A stretch of 64,000 nt of DNA from Scortum barcoo (GCA_023238725.1 CM041531.1:22116143-22180142); one strand, 5' to 3'; positions 36,588-48,454 are shown, counted from the stretch's first letter. The notes: generated by a model from the letters alone, not told the origin. Numbers and translations: made by a program.

Positions 36588-36981
36588 AGAATAGGACTTT
36601 CCTTATGAGAAGTTTGTCTCGGTTTGTGACTCAAGGCTGGACAAATAAAACGTGTAGGGGTTTACTTGGCTACAAGTACAGCTGAAAGCCCCAGCTATAC
36701 AGACCATACAGAAGTAGCAATACTTTTGTTCACTAGTGGTAGGCAGTCCTAGCTGCCTTTATTTCCACTATAATCTTGCATTTTCTGTTCCCATCATCAT
36801 GTGTTGTTCATCACTTCCCTGTAGGAGATATCTGAACAATAGTCCAGAGGACCAGGATGAGGATTTGCCTGGACTGGAGGAAGACACTGCTCCAGAGCTG
36901 AACTTGACTGCGCTGAGACGTAGAACCATGGCGGCAGCTGCAGAGAGACGCATGCAAAACCAACAAGACCCTGCACCCTGA
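29570..36981 (+). CDS. amfr: AMFR / gp78, ER-anchored RING E3 ubiquitin ligase, 13 coding exons, complete
   Basis: Multi-pass ER-membrane E3 ligase that ubiquitinates misfolded and regulated ER proteins (ERAD; HMG-CoA reductase and INSIG1 in mammals), working with UBE2G2 and VCP/p97. Coding exons: 29570-29824, 30377-30469, 30602-30766, 32647-32799, 33294-33334, 34065-34197, 34309-34442, 34610-34720, 34996-35192, 35297-35400, 35965-36099, 36264-36454, 36825-36981. All junctions are GT-AG and in phase, giving 1869 nt, or 622 aa. The start is MPLLFLERFPWPSL as in the human protein. The hydrophobic N-terminal half is multi-pass. The RING-H2 at about residues 341-378 shows CAIC...PCGHLFHNSC...CPTC. 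A CUE domain follows near 463-507 (QIQEMFPQVP), then a UBE2G2-binding-like helix (FSKSAEERQKMLKQRKEE). A C-terminal RRR...AAAAERR VCP-interacting motif ends the protein. All metal ligands are present. The human protein is 643 aa. Confidence 0.96.
30080..30240. repeat. AT/GT-rich repeat remnant in amfr intron
   Basis: A retroelement-tail-like phrase (ACAAGGAATTTGACTTTTG, just before 30090) is followed by a poly(T) run and a short (GT)n near 30206-30222. It resembles degraded fish retroelement 3' ends, but the boundaries and family are uncertain. Confidence 0.35.
32518..32575 (+). repeat. Direct repeat, copy 1, upstream of amfr exon 4
   Basis: About 58 bp beginning TTCAGCAAGAAACCAAAAT and ending GAAATGACACCAT. 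It recurs about 440 bp downstream at 32957-33037, where a 20-30 bp insertion follows the shared AAAAAGAAAT. The two copies flank the third following coding exon of the membrane region (32647-32799). Confidence 0.85.
32957..33037 (+). repeat. Direct repeat, copy 2, downstream of the same amfr exon
   Basis: Second copy of the intronic block found at 32518-32575, carrying extra bases (about 32999-33020) before the shared GGTGAAATGACACCAT. Outside the shared segments the flanks do not match, so only this short block was duplicated. Confidence 0.85.
36554..36586. repeat. Poly(T) tract in amfr last intron
   Basis: Uninterrupted run of more than 30 T residues on the plus strand in the final amfr intron; likely polymorphic in length. 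Confidence 0.9.
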
Positions 36982-38850
36982 TACACAGATTTGCTTCAGC
37001 AGAAGAGTCTACCATGTCATCATCCCCAGAGGCACACCCCCCCTTCCTCCATTTGGTGTATAGTGGTCATCTCCTATTTAAAACAGTAATTGTTAAGCAT
37101 TGCAAACATGACCTTTGGACTGTTTTGGGCTGCCTAAACAAGGTGGGACTATTGTGTGCAGCCCCTGCCTCACTGATTTCAAAGTATTTGAAGCTTTATA
37201 TAAATTCATGGGTGCAAGTAAAAAAAATTGCAAGGTTACATCGCCCTTTTTATTCACGTGCCACACAGCAACCACCAGCTTTAGTGGGGGGGTCAGTTTC
37301 TGCCATGATTGGGACTGGCTGTGAAAAATGAGCATGCTTTGCATTCAGAAAAGTCTTTATGAGAGGGATTTGAAGGTGTCATTACTGGATAAAGCTGTTT
37401 GGGTCTTTCTTTCCTTTTATCAGTTTTTTTTTTTTTTTATTATTCATCTTGGTCCTGGCAGAAAGCTACTTATTCTGGATGAAGATACTCATCCGATGTA
37501 TTTGTGTGTTATTATTTTATCAGTTTCAACTGTGAAGTAAGTGTAGGCAAGATAACAACATGTTTTTATTTCTTACTGTGGAGTAAGAGAATGTCACTTT
37601 AGTATTGTTCAGCCTTCCTGTTAAATATGAATGTTTCTATCAAAAGTAATGCTGCAAACAAAGTGTTTCTGACCCGCATGGGTTCTGTATTTAGTGTGTA
37701 ATATCACCCATTGCAAACAGTTTGCATTTTGTTATTTAACAACGGGGGGTGGGCATGTAAATCTTTGTTTTCTAATACTGTTCCCTCGAGGCAGCATAAG
37801 GGATGCATTACAAGCATTTTGTACAAGGACAATGAGTGTCATCCTCTCAGTCTGTCTTAAATTATCTTCTAATAATGAGGAGTTCTCTCTGCATATGAAA
37901 ATCTTACTTTCTGCTGAGTATAGTAAGCGGCTCCTTGGTTGTCTGTGTCCGTCATTTTTTTTTTATTTATTTTTTTTTTTTTTTAAAAGAGTATTTAGAA
38001 AATATTGGGTCTGTGACAGCTGGACTTTAAGTGTTAACAATAAATCCAGTCGCTGTTTAGTTGCTCAGACTTAATACTTCTAGATATTCAGTGATCTGAA
38101 TCTTCATGAAGACAGTTTTTATTTTAGCAGCATGTGTCTGCTCACATTGAGGGGTAGTAATTCAAAAAAAGCGAGGAACATCATAACAGTCTTCTCAATT
38201 TGTCCGCGATCTCATTTCAGTAATGGACAGTAATACACAACATGAGCTGGGTCCTTTTAAACATGTTTTGTATTGTCAAATTTGATTAAATCTGTAGCTG
38301 GTTGAGACATATCGACGGACACAAAGATGAAGGCTGCCTGTGTTATAAGTGTTTTGAGTTCTTTTGGTTACAGTGCGAGGGCAGTGTCAAGTGAGATACG
38401 CATGAATCTAGACAAGTGCTTTTGTTTCCTTCCACTTTATCCCAAAGAGCAGCCCACAAACTCACTAAAAGCTGAATTGTTGTGATCTTTATTGTGTGTT
38501 TATTTTATTATTGCTCAAACTCCGTTTGTGGGGTGTTGTAAGAAGATACAAGATAGGGTTTAGATTTCACATCTTGATTAGCAAAATGTAAAAAAAAAAA
38601 AAGACTTTTAATTTTGGATTGTTCCATTCAGTTATTTAACAGCTATAACACCCATGATATATTTTCCCATTCATGGGTTGTCTTTCATAACCATTACTTA
38701 TTTAATCAAAGCTGAAATACTTTTTTGAACTGACCTTTCCTGTATTTTTGTGCCTAAATCAAGAATGGTTCAGTTATGGATAATTTCTGTAAATCTAGTT
38801 TTTGTAAAATATGTTAATACAAAAGACTGAATAAACAGAGCTTCTACAGC
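36982..38850 (+). other. amfr 3' untranslated region with two poly(A) signals
   Basis: The region follows the amfr stop codon and holds no further coding exon. AATAAA hexamers occur at 38039-38044 and 38830-38835, allowing a 3' UTR of about 1.1 or 1.85 kb. Long U-rich stretches near 37420-37440 and 37958-37985 are present. Which signal is used cannot be decided from sequence. Confidence 0.55.
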
Positions 38851-39149
38851 TTTTTAACAAAACATAGTAATTCAATCTGTCTTCCTGAGATGAACCCACT
38901 ATTGTCTCTGTTGATGTCTCTGCTTTCCACACACACATACTATAATATCCAAAACACTGGACCTTTGAGTTTATTAGTTCCATAAAAGTGTGTGTTAGTG
39001 TTGGATCGAGCCAGAAGGAAATAACTGTATTCAGCTGCTGACATGTTAAAAACCACAATTCACTGATGGACGACTGTCGGAACTCCTCCATCACTCTCAT
39101 CACTGATACTTATTTCTGTGTGAATCAGACATAAAAATGTGTTTTCATT

Positions 39150-39390
39150 TTCTTTCTGGTGGATTTACGTCACTAGGCTGCGTCCCTCCTTTTGAGCCAC
39201 GTCATCCAGACAGGCGGAAGCAGCCGCAGAAAACACCCACGCTGCTCATGTTTTATGATGTAGCCTCATCTCTCTCTCTCTCACACACACGTCTAGGAGA
39301 AGTGTCCGGTCGTCACTGTGTGTTACCTCAGCTTAGGGGCTCAACTGGACCGGTCTCTTCTCCCTCTGTGTCTTCTTTTATTGTTAACCG
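39150..39390 (+). promoter_or_regulatory. gnpnat1 promoter and 5' non-coding exon
   Basis: Pyrimidine-rich, GC-richer DNA ending at a strong donor (TTAACCG|GTAAGTAG, intron starts 39391), about 780 bp upstream of the first coding exon. It is inferred to be the untranslated first exon and core promoter of gnpnat1. A (CT)/(CA) run lies at about 39270-39290. The TSS was not located. Confidence 0.5.
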
Positions 39391-40129
39391 GTAAGTAGTT
39401 GAGCTAACTAACTAGCTAGCTGCTTAGCGCGGCGGACGAGCCCTGAAGAGGAAACGCTGATGTTTAAAAGTTACATACAGGGGTGGTTTGAGTGAAGGTG
39501 GCCTCAGGTAGCTATTTGACAGGACATACAAGAAAAGTACGACGCTTAATATTTGATGTTACAGGTTACAGTAGCTCTTTAGATGTAACTAACTATACAA
39601 ATGTCTGTTTAGCTAGCCTTAAATCCGTGTAACATTCATTCTCAAAGTTGGTCAACATTATCAGTTAGGTGTAGTAGCACCAGATGCAAAGATATATTTT
39701 ATTATATTATGTTATATATTATTTTCCTGGCTTGGTGATGACATCAGTGGAGTGTCATAATTTGTGTTTTGCAGCCATGGAAACCAAATGAATTCATGTC
39801 TAGCTCTAGGGTGGTATATTTGGTTAAAGACAGCACTATTGTTGTTACCTGATGGCCTCACTGTGTGAATGGGCCCTTCTCATATTACACGTCCTGGACC
39901 ACATCCTGGAAAAGGATCAGCTCAAGGTGTATGAGTGAAAGAGGGTGTGAATTATAATTATATTGCTTATTTATGTGTCTTTAAAGTAAATGATAGCTTT
40001 ATACCACACCATATTTGCCCGGTCAAAGTCTGTGTGCCTGTAACAAACTCACTGTGCTGATGCAGTGTCTTACATGGATTAGGAGAGTGTATCATAATGG
40101 GTGTGAACATGACCGTGGATTTACCTGTT

Positions 40130-40151
40130 TGTGTGTGTGTGTGTGTGTGTT
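40130..40151 (+). repeat. (GT)n tract directly upstream of the gnpnat1 coding-exon acceptor
   Basis: About eleven GT units end within 7 nt of the inferred acceptor (TTTCCTGAG at 40150-40158). The usual polypyrimidine tract is therefore largely replaced by UG repeats in the pre-mRNA. Confidence 0.9.
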
Positions 40152-40171
40152 TCCTGAGAAGAGATTGTGGA

Positions 40172-41545
40172 ATGTTGCTGGACGAGACGCCGCTTTTTGA
40201 ACCCTCCCTGCTTCAGGAGCTGGACTGGAGCAGCAACACTGTCTCCTTCTCTCCCTCCATCTCCCCGACCAGCCCGGGGGAGGGCCTGGTCCTCCGGCCG
40301 CTCCACATGGCAGACTTCAACAGGGGTGAGTCACAGACGGGATGTCATGTTTCAGACCAGGCTCGGTATTCCCCAGAGAGTATGAATCTGGCAATCGCCT
40401 TGTGATAGATAATGTTCAAAACATGTTAGGAAAGGTCTCTGTGATTTAATAAAAATGTAGAACTCACAACCGATGGAGTGATGTGTTGTTTCTTTTCCAG
40501 GATTCTTCAAGGTTTTATCTCAACTCACTCAGACAGGCGATGTCACACCAGAGCAGTTCACGAGTAAGTCATGCTTAGCTTAATGATGCTTTTCTGTAAG
40601 ACATAAGTGAGTTTCTGATTAATTTACCATAATCACAGTTTTATTTTAAATCAGATCATGCATTTGTGAGGAGAGAGAACCTTTCAAACCAGTGCCATAA
40701 ATGATCACTTAAGATTAACAAAACACTTCTGTTGTCTGTTATTTACCAGAAAAGTTTGAACATATGAAGAAGACAGGAGACTACTACGTCGTCGTGGTGG
40801 AGGACACAAATCTGGGACAGATTGTTGCAACAGCCACATTGATCACAGAACATAAATTCATTCACTCCTGTGCGAAGGTAAGTTACATCCCAGCAAGCAA
40901 TTTGTACATATTTATCACTGGATACAGCTGTAAGACCAATCCCGTACAGAGGTTACTTATTAATGGTGTGGTAATTATTAACATAGTTCCACCACCATAA
41001 AAAAGGTACATTTACATTTTTATTTACCTTTTAAAAACTATGGAAATTGAATTAGCATAGTACACATGAATTCTAATTAACCTTAAAATGAAGACCCTCT
41101 CTATTCTGCTTTGTTTGTAGAGAGGCCGGGTGGAGGAGGTGGTAGTCAGTGATGTGTGCAGAGGCAAACAGCTGGGCAAACTGTGAGTAGACCTGCGTAA
41201 GCCTGACACAAAGACATTTAGATTAGGCCTGTTTTTAAGTCCCTGTATTAATACCAACCGACATTAAAAATTGTTCATAGAAGAGACTTAGGATTTAGGA
41301 ATTATCTTGTCACTTGTGCTGATTTTTTTTTTATTAATTAATTTATTATTTTTTTTACTTTTCACATCTCTCTTTCTCTCTATCTCTCTCTCTTTAGGTT
41401 AGTTTCAACGCTTACTCTTCTCAGCAAAAAACTGAATTGCTATAAAATCACACTGGAATGTGCACCCAAAAACGTGGCTTTCTACCAAAAGTTTAGCTAC
41501 TCTCCCTCAGACGAGACTTACATGCAGTGTCGATTCTTCGACTGA
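40172..41545 (+). CDS. gnpnat1: Glucosamine-6-phosphate N-acetyltransferase (GNPNAT1), 5 coding exons, complete
   Basis: GNAT-family enzyme that transfers acetyl from acetyl-CoA to glucosamine-6-phosphate, giving GlcNAc-6-phosphate in UDP-GlcNAc synthesis. Coding exons: 40172-40325, 40501-40563, 40750-40877, 41121-41182, 41398-41545. Splice sites are GT-AG and phases agree, giving 555 nt, or 184 aa, the same length as the human enzyme. The start MLLDETPLFEPSLL aligns with the human N-terminus. The core GNAT blocks are GEGLVLRPL, GDYYVVVVEDTNLGQIVATA, EHKFIHSCAKRGR, and VVVSDVCRGKQLGKLL (the acetyl-CoA-binding R/Q-x-x-G-x-G/A-like loop). NCYKITLEC and the end of the protein (YMQCRFFD) follow. 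It acts in the cytosol and Golgi-associated membranes as a dimer in known homologues. The gene is tail-to-tail with styx. Confidence 0.96.
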
Positions 41546-43643
41546 GGACAGCAGCTGCTTTAACCCTCCGTTTTGGGGGCATGGACCACACCTTTATACA
41601 CCCGCCAACATCTGAACTTACATTGACAAAGTGTCTTAATATGAACCGGGAGAGCTGCCCGGGGAGGAGTTCACGGTTGAGACACAGTTGTCGTTTCCTG
41701 AGCACTCATCACACTTTCAGCACACTCGAGTAAACAAATATATGTTGAATCCCTCCGCCCCTTTGGTAACCGTGGCTACCTCACCTGGGTGGAGCCCTGT
41801 CATCATCCCTCCCACCGCCCCGTCTGAAGAAAGGAATGTCTATTACTGTAAATGTAATGTCTTAATGTGTTACATTGTTAATGAGTAACTTGCTGTACAC
41901 AAACAGAGAAAACACTAATAATATCTGCAGCTATCTGTAAGTAAATGCAAATGCTTGGAAAATCAAGATGGTACCAAATGAAGTTATACATCGGAAGCGA
42001 TTAAATAATGATTAAGTTATTTGCTACAGGTCCCAGCTTCTCAAGTTGACTACAAAAACCATGCTTGGAGGAACTACTTTACATCTTCTCACAGTCTCAC
42101 TGCATTGATCATCACGGGCGAGTCACCAAAGAAAATCTGTTTAGTTTCTTTAAATGTGATCAAAAACTTACTTTGGGTTTTACTTTGGGTTTCATTTTTC
42201 TGATTTCTCCTTTTTTGATCAGTGTTCTACAGGCTGTTTTTTTTTTTTTTTTTTTTTTTTTCTTTCAAAATTGGTGTTTATGGATATTTCTAATGAAGGT
42301 TCTAATATGGCAAAACATGAAGCATCACTCTCTAGTCAAGACTGTTATAATGTATATTTCTAGTGAACAGAAAGGTTTATATTTTAGGAGGTATTGGTGA
42401 GGAATTTATGAATGTTCCCTAAAAGTTTTGTATTTGGTCGGTATTTAAAATTGAATCACATGATGAGGACTAAAACATTTTGTGATTGTCATTTTTAAAT
42501 GAAGTCTTATTTAAGTTTTGTAATTATGCTGTTATTTGGGTGAGCAGGGAAACATATTTAATGTAATTTATTTCCAAACATATAATAGTCACATAAAATA
42601 TTCTATGACCTACTGTGTTTCTTCTGTTCGTGTTTCTACTTCAATCAGCTTTGTTTGGCAAAATATTGTCTATGCACAGTTCAGATGCATCACAAATATT
42701 TAAAATCCTTCATGAGCAGTGATGAAGAATCTCGTGGGGCCTTCCAGCTTTGCAGGAGAGATTTAAAAATGTGAGTAGGCCTTTGACATGCAAAGGATTT
42801 TGGAAGAATCAGCTAAATCAACCATTCTTGCATCCATTCTAGTGCAACTTAATTTCCATCGCTGTATCGTCAGTGTTTACATGTTAAAATCAATTCTTCA
42901 GCCTTCTGACTACACAGTCTCCCCAAAGCTTATCATACAATATATTAAAACTGAACTAATTTTCATTGTTTTGTTACTGACATACACAGCAAGTATAAGA
43001 GAATTTAGCACAACTACATTTTATTTTTTTTACATGTGTGATGGTAAAATCTGTCTTTAAATATATAAAAAAAAAACGTGGGAAGAAAAATGTAAAGTTG
43101 CCAAGCACAGTGTTACATTATGATATAAAACCACAGCTCAACAGGAGTGAGTCAGACTTGTTTTTATTAAGCAGTGAGTTATTTTCCATTCCTTACTATC
43201 CCACATTAAGCCTGATATTAGTCCATAATCCTATTACTCCCAAAATAAAGGCATTAGCTATTCCTCCTCGTGTCCTCCACTGGGCGACGTCCCGGCTACT
43301 TTCCCTTTTGCCGACTGCCCCATTCTGGTCGTCTACACAAATTCAAGTATCGAAAGTGCATTATTGCAATACTGTCCCGCTGCAAATGCAAAATGCTTTA
43401 AATACTACAAAACTGCAAAAAATCTCCTGTCAGTGCATACAGCTCAAGGAAAAAAAAAAAAAAAACTTATCAAATTTGCCCAATCCCCCAGTCAGTACTC
43501 CATGTCTCAGACACGAATGACCCCGCTCCCACCCAAGTCCCTTCCCCTTAGAAAAAGTTCAAATATTTACATTTTTAATCCCATTAAAAATGTAAAAAAA
43601 AAAATTGAGTGCACTGCGCCACACGGCTAAATATCTGCAAAGC
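41546..43643. other. Convergent 3' regions of gnpnat1 (+) and styx (-)
   Basis: 2.1 kb between the two stop codons with no coding exon, expected to hold both 3' UTRs. Possible poly(A) hexamers are AATAAA on the plus strand at 43244-43249 and TTTATT (AATAAA on minus) at 43163-43168. If both are used, the two transcripts would overlap tail-to-tail by only about 100 nt. A poly(T) tract lies at about 42236-42260. Confidence 0.45.
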
Positions 43644-46600
43644 TCATCCATTCTGGGCTGCTGTGACCTGCATTGCTCCAAAGTCCTCGTCCTCCTCCAG
43701 GCTGCGTTTACGGCTTCCTGTTAAAGAAATGTGGAAACAAACAAACAAAAAAAGAGGAATCACTGAACTTACTGTATACGTCAACAAAATGACCATGTAG
43801 ATGACTTGGCTGTTTAATAAATATGAACCCAAGTGGCTTAAAGTTCTTCTCGAAGCCTGAACACTTCATGGTCTGTGCTGGGTGAAGTCACTGGCATTCA
43901 GGGAGGGAACAAAACCAGCTTTGAGGGAAGTCAGGAGCCTCCAGGTTCCCAAGGTCTCCGAGTGTATGAATGTCTGTTTGTGTCTTTTAAATAGAAACAT
44001 TCATGACATTGAGAAACGATGGAACAAAAAGTTATGAAATGGAGTTGGCTCTTAATCGCTGGGAAATGAAAAAAAAGGGAAATCGAGAGTGTGACTCAAA
44101 GAAAAACTGCCAGCATTAAGAGTTGCTTTCTACAGATGTGTAACCAACCTCTAGAACATTATCACTGGTGATGAATGTTGTCCTGTGAGTCAAACTCAAC
44201 AAGATGCCAAACAAACAACTAGCTCTACTCCATGTTCGAGCAACATAATTTGCTGTTTCAGATGCTTTTCTGGAGCATGCCTGGCTGAGAAACATGTATT
44301 TTATACTTTTATCCTCTCTCAGCCACGGCCTCAGTCTTCACTCTCAACTCATACTTGTGCAGGGACAAACAAAGTGAGGAGACAGTCTGTACAAACCTGG
44401 CATCCCAGCTTGTAAGGAGAAGGACCTGCCCAACTGCATCGGTGACATCATTTTAATGGTCAATTTGGCTAGGTAGATCGCTTCATATTCCTAAGAGACA
44501 GACACTCATTATTACAGCATCATGTTGTCTTTACTGCTTTACTAAAGACTAAAGAACAGTGGTCATATGGTGCCACTACAGACGAAATTAACCTGGAAAA
44601 AAAACAGGACACTGTGATGGCTGAAAGCACAGCATTTCAATTTCAATTAGGATATGAGTTCGGCGCTCATATTGTGATGCATCATTTACGTCCAGCATTC
44701 ACCACGCCTGTCAAGATGCACGCTGCTCTAAAAGGGTCTACTCATCCCAGTGTCACTAGTCGGACGTCAGACTAAGGAGTGGCTGGCTAAATGTGGTCGA
44801 TGCTGGCTAAGAAGACTGCAAAGATGGCATGCTTATACTTCAGATAGGAAAATAATTTCTGCAGAGTCACACTGCTCAGAATGAGAAAACACACACACAC
44901 ACAGTGACATAACGGGTCATATGAATGTGCCTGTTTGAGGACAGACATGGGTATGGTCTGCTGCAACATGGTCCGTCTCCTGTATTTTCACAGTGCTTTG
45001 CTTGCAAAAGGTAGCAAAAGGTTTTTGGAGCACTAGATGCTGAATCATTTTGTGAGAATCATCAGTAACACAGACACTTAGGTGGAGGATATTGGTCATT
45101 GATGAAGTGGAACTTGAAGCCCCCTGTCTCAAAGTCACGTCTTACCTGCAGCTGATGCACAAAGCCCACATTGGGGTTGATGCAGAACCTCCTCTCCTGG
45201 ACGTGGCTGAATGCATCCCTACAGCAAGAACACACAAAGTTACCAGTTTAGCTGTCAGAAATAAATGTGCTTCCATTTGTTACTGCATTTGTTGTTCTAA
45301 CAATGAGTCTGCAGCACTCTCCCTTATTTTAGCTTCATCCTACTGTACAGTTCATATTATGTAGTTTTCTCTATTTGTACTTTATGTAGACAACGCACAC
45401 ATGAGGCCACAGCTTACATTGTTTGAAACGAAAAGGGAATGTTTTTCTAAATCTGTGAAAAAACACATTTATTTTAAAAAGCTGGGAATGTATTTTACTG
45501 GGGTTAAGCAGAAATAAAATAAAGAGAGAAACTCACCTGTATTTCATCCCAAATGTTTCCATAAGGTATGCAATCACTAAGGCAGCACTGCAAGTAAAAT
45601 AAATCAAGAAGATGCAGTTTTATATTCACAGCTGTAGTTTGGACTCTGCTGCTCCAGTCTCAGGATTTAATCAAGGAAATTCTTAATACAATATGCAAGG
45701 ATATTTAGGAAAGTTTAGCAGATGTGTCATTGAAATTCAGTGCATAATGAAGTCAAACACATGAAGTAAAATCATCACAAAAACCAACCTCACCTTCTTG
45801 ATATCCCTGCGTTACCATGAACCAGTACCTTTCCTAAAAGACAAGACTGTTTGTTAAAGACTTTCTTCTTCTTGACATTGTGAGGACAGACAATAGAAAG
45901 CACATGCATCCTTACCTCCTGTTGCTAAGCAGCTATCAATAAATTCTTTAGTCTGTGGGGAGGAAAATGACATACAGCGCATCAGGCATTATGCAGACGC
46001 CACAGCAGTCAGTCAATGAAAAACTTGCCAAGAGGGAAGTAAAAAGCCAATTTTATGACTCACTGTAGGGAAAAATCGTATTATATTTTCCACTGGATTG
46101 TCAGCAATATCTAACACAAGGTATCTGCAAAGACAAAACAACATTCAGCTTGTGGGTTACCAAGGAAGGAGGGATTTTGTTTTTCCAACATCTGTGTCGA
46201 AACAGGGTGCACAAACCACGATAGTTCCTTCTTACCGAAACGTATGAGGGAAATTAGGTTTGATAAAATTGGCTTCAATGTCTTGGCGGACGCACACGAC
46301 ATGCGTTACACCCTGTCTCTCAAGGATTGGCAGCTGGACGAGGAGAAAGAAGAGAAACAATGTGAGCTTTGAAACATCTGAGCAAACAATCTATTGGCTC
46401 CTCTGTGTCACTGTCTCCAAGAGCCAAATTCTGTAAGAAAATGAAAAAATTACCTTGCTTTTCATTGCAGCAGAGTAGGGACCTAAAAACAGTCCCGGTA
46501 ATATCTCCTAAAAAAAAAAAAAAAAAAAAAAATCGAGACAGAGCAGGACTCGCGACACAGGCGGTCACACAGATGCATCTTCATACCAGACCATTACCCA

Positions 46601-47607
46601 GACCTGCAGCTTCATAATGTGGCTGCCAACAACACAACGCTCACGATGTGGAGCGTCTGAACGTCGGGCCTGCTAACCTGTGACTGATCTCAGAATCAGA
46701 GCTCGGGGCGACGTGTCTGACGTCAACCAGAACTTGATATGTTGGCAGGAATATTTTCAGGATAAGGACACAACTCACACGCTGGCGTTTATCACAATGG
46801 ACTGTTTACATCAAACCAAACAAACAACACATTCTGGTCATCTTTATTTCGGACGGCAGGACTTTGTAAAAACTAAGGTTGCCACTAGAAGTTGATAATA
46901 ATGATGTTAATATCTACTTGGCAATAAACCCCACCCTGATGACAGCACTGAAATATGATCTAACCCTCTTCTGTATGATATTTTAACTAATTTTCTTAAA
47001 TATTTTCCTTTTATTCAGTCACATATTTGGTGCTATAGGCTGTGACACCCGAGATGCTCTGACCAGCAGCGCCCATCCAGAGGAGGAAGCTCTGAAATGT
47101 GTTGGAAACAAACCCCAGGAGAGGAGGAGAGAGAGGAGCAGTCTGCTGTCATACCATCAGCCCCGCTACATGTAAACGTACCTGCATCTCTCGTCTCATC
47201 GGATAAGCCCAGTCCTGCAGGAGGAGGATGTAAAAAAGCGAGGTTAGAGGCTGTTTCTGTCGACGGGACAAATCTGCGGACCGGGAGAGGAAGCTTCACA
47301 CTTCAGGGCACATACGTGGCTAAATGTTTGGAGACTCGGCTGCTCCGTGAACAGTGACACACCGACACACACTTTGTTAAAAAATAAAGAGACTATTCCA
47401 CATGAACACCCCCTACAAAATAACATAAACACAAATACAAACCCCACACACACCGCCCCCCTCCCGGCAGACAATAAAGGCTGCAGCGGGGTTAGCTCGG
47501 GTTAGCCGGGCGGACTCGGCGCAGACATGTCGGCGCTGTGGACTCACCAGCAGCTCCTCCTTGGTGGCGGGCAGAGACGGGAACTGGAGCTTGTTGTCCG
47601 CGTCCAT
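43644..47607 (-). CDS. styx: STYX, catalytically inactive dual-specificity phosphatase-like protein, 11 exons, complete
   Basis: Pseudophosphatase that binds phosphorylated partners without hydrolysing them; in mammals it holds ERK1/2 in the nucleus and competes on FBXW7. Coding exons, 5' to 3' on minus: 47607-47548, 47214-47182, 46507-46454, 46333-46236, 46124-46064, 45952-45916, 45832-45793, 45587-45537, 45218-45146, 44490-44397, 43717-43644. The total is 675 nt, or 224 aa (human 223). Junctions are GT-AG and in phase. The start is MDADNKLQFPSLPATKEELL. Later blocks include EILPGLFLGPYS, THVVCVRQDIEANFI and YLVLDIADNPVENI. The signature is HGNAGISRS, where glycine replaces the nucleophilic cysteine of HCxxGxxR. 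The C-terminus ends EEDEDFGAMQVTAAQNG. The AAAMKS-like exon has a 20-nt poly(T) acceptor tract (minus strand, from 46510-46531). The gene lies tail-to-tail with gnpnat1, its human neighbour. Confidence 0.96.
46510..46531. repeat. Poly(A)/poly(T) tract forming the styx exon 3 acceptor tract
   Basis: On the minus strand, about 21 T residues run straight into TAG at the acceptor of the exon starting EILPGLF. Length variation here could affect splicing strength. Confidence 0.8.
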
Positions 47608-47850
47608 CCTGCTCTCTGCGCGGGCGCCGCCGGCCCGGCTGTCGGCGCGGTGTCGGTGTTTTTCTGTCGCGGCGGGGTTAGCTGGACGACAGGCGCGGTT
47701 TGTTTTGAGGCTCCACATGCATGTCCGCCATGCTGTCCCCCCTGACAGATGTGTCACGTGACCGCGCGGCGGCACGCAGGCTCGCGGAGCGGAGCGCGAG
47801 GGCGACGTCTCGCGGTGGAGTCGCGCAGCACCCAGCGCAGGATGTCGGCG
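47608..47850 (-). promoter_or_regulatory. CpG-rich styx promoter / 5' UTR
   Basis: This stretch upstream of the styx ATG is GC-rich with many CG dinucleotides (for example CGCGCGGCGGC near 47762 and CGCGGAGCGGAGCGCG near 47782), unlike the surrounding AT-rich DNA. It fits a CpG-island promoter for a housekeeping-type gene. No TATA box is seen at the expected place. Confidence 0.55.
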
Positions 47851-48450
47851 GGGTATGGAGGGTGTTTCATGCCCTGTTAAAAAGAAATATGGAGCTCATT
47901 TAAATATGTCAGTTCATCTAATTTATTTAAAGATTATGTTTGACCATCAGTCATCGACTCCACAGAATCCATTTACAGTCCCATTCTTGATTTGGTCCAT
48001 TTTCTTACGATGCTCCTCAGCTTCTGTAACAGAGGTGACTCGTTCAGTGACTCTGGTAAAATAGTTGCAGAGGTTTAGAAACACAGTGGAGCATCAGTCC
48101 TGCTTTGATGGGAACTTTCGCTTTATTGACGCAAGCTGCTGATAAATACACGCATGTCACCTATCAGTCTCAACGCATCTCATTGGCTGTTTGCCTTTCA
48201 AGAATCAAAACAATAAAAAATAAAGGATTTATTTCCACAATTGAGAGGACATTTTCGTATATGTCAACTGTCAATCATTGCGGTTCACCTTGTTTTTATA
48301 GCATCAAATAACTCATTTGAACCACAATTGAACAACATTGGCGTGAAAAGAACTACTAAAATGACAGAAACCATTTTGGGGAAAATGTATTTGTAATGTA
48401 TATGTGTGCTTTATTTGATGTGTGTATGTAATAACAGGAGGAGGAGTGGG
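47851..48450. other. Intergenic DNA upstream of styx
   Basis: Both strands were read and no supported exon, RNA gene or named repeat was found. The DNA becomes AT-rich away from the styx CpG-rich promoter. Confidence 0.5.
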
Positions 48451-48454
48451 TTTA

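Noticed and set aside
29570..36981. SYVN1/HRD1 identity for the membrane RING ligase
   Set aside because: The presence of a CUE domain, a VCP-interacting C-terminus and the MPLLFLERFPWPSL start identify AMFR/gp78.
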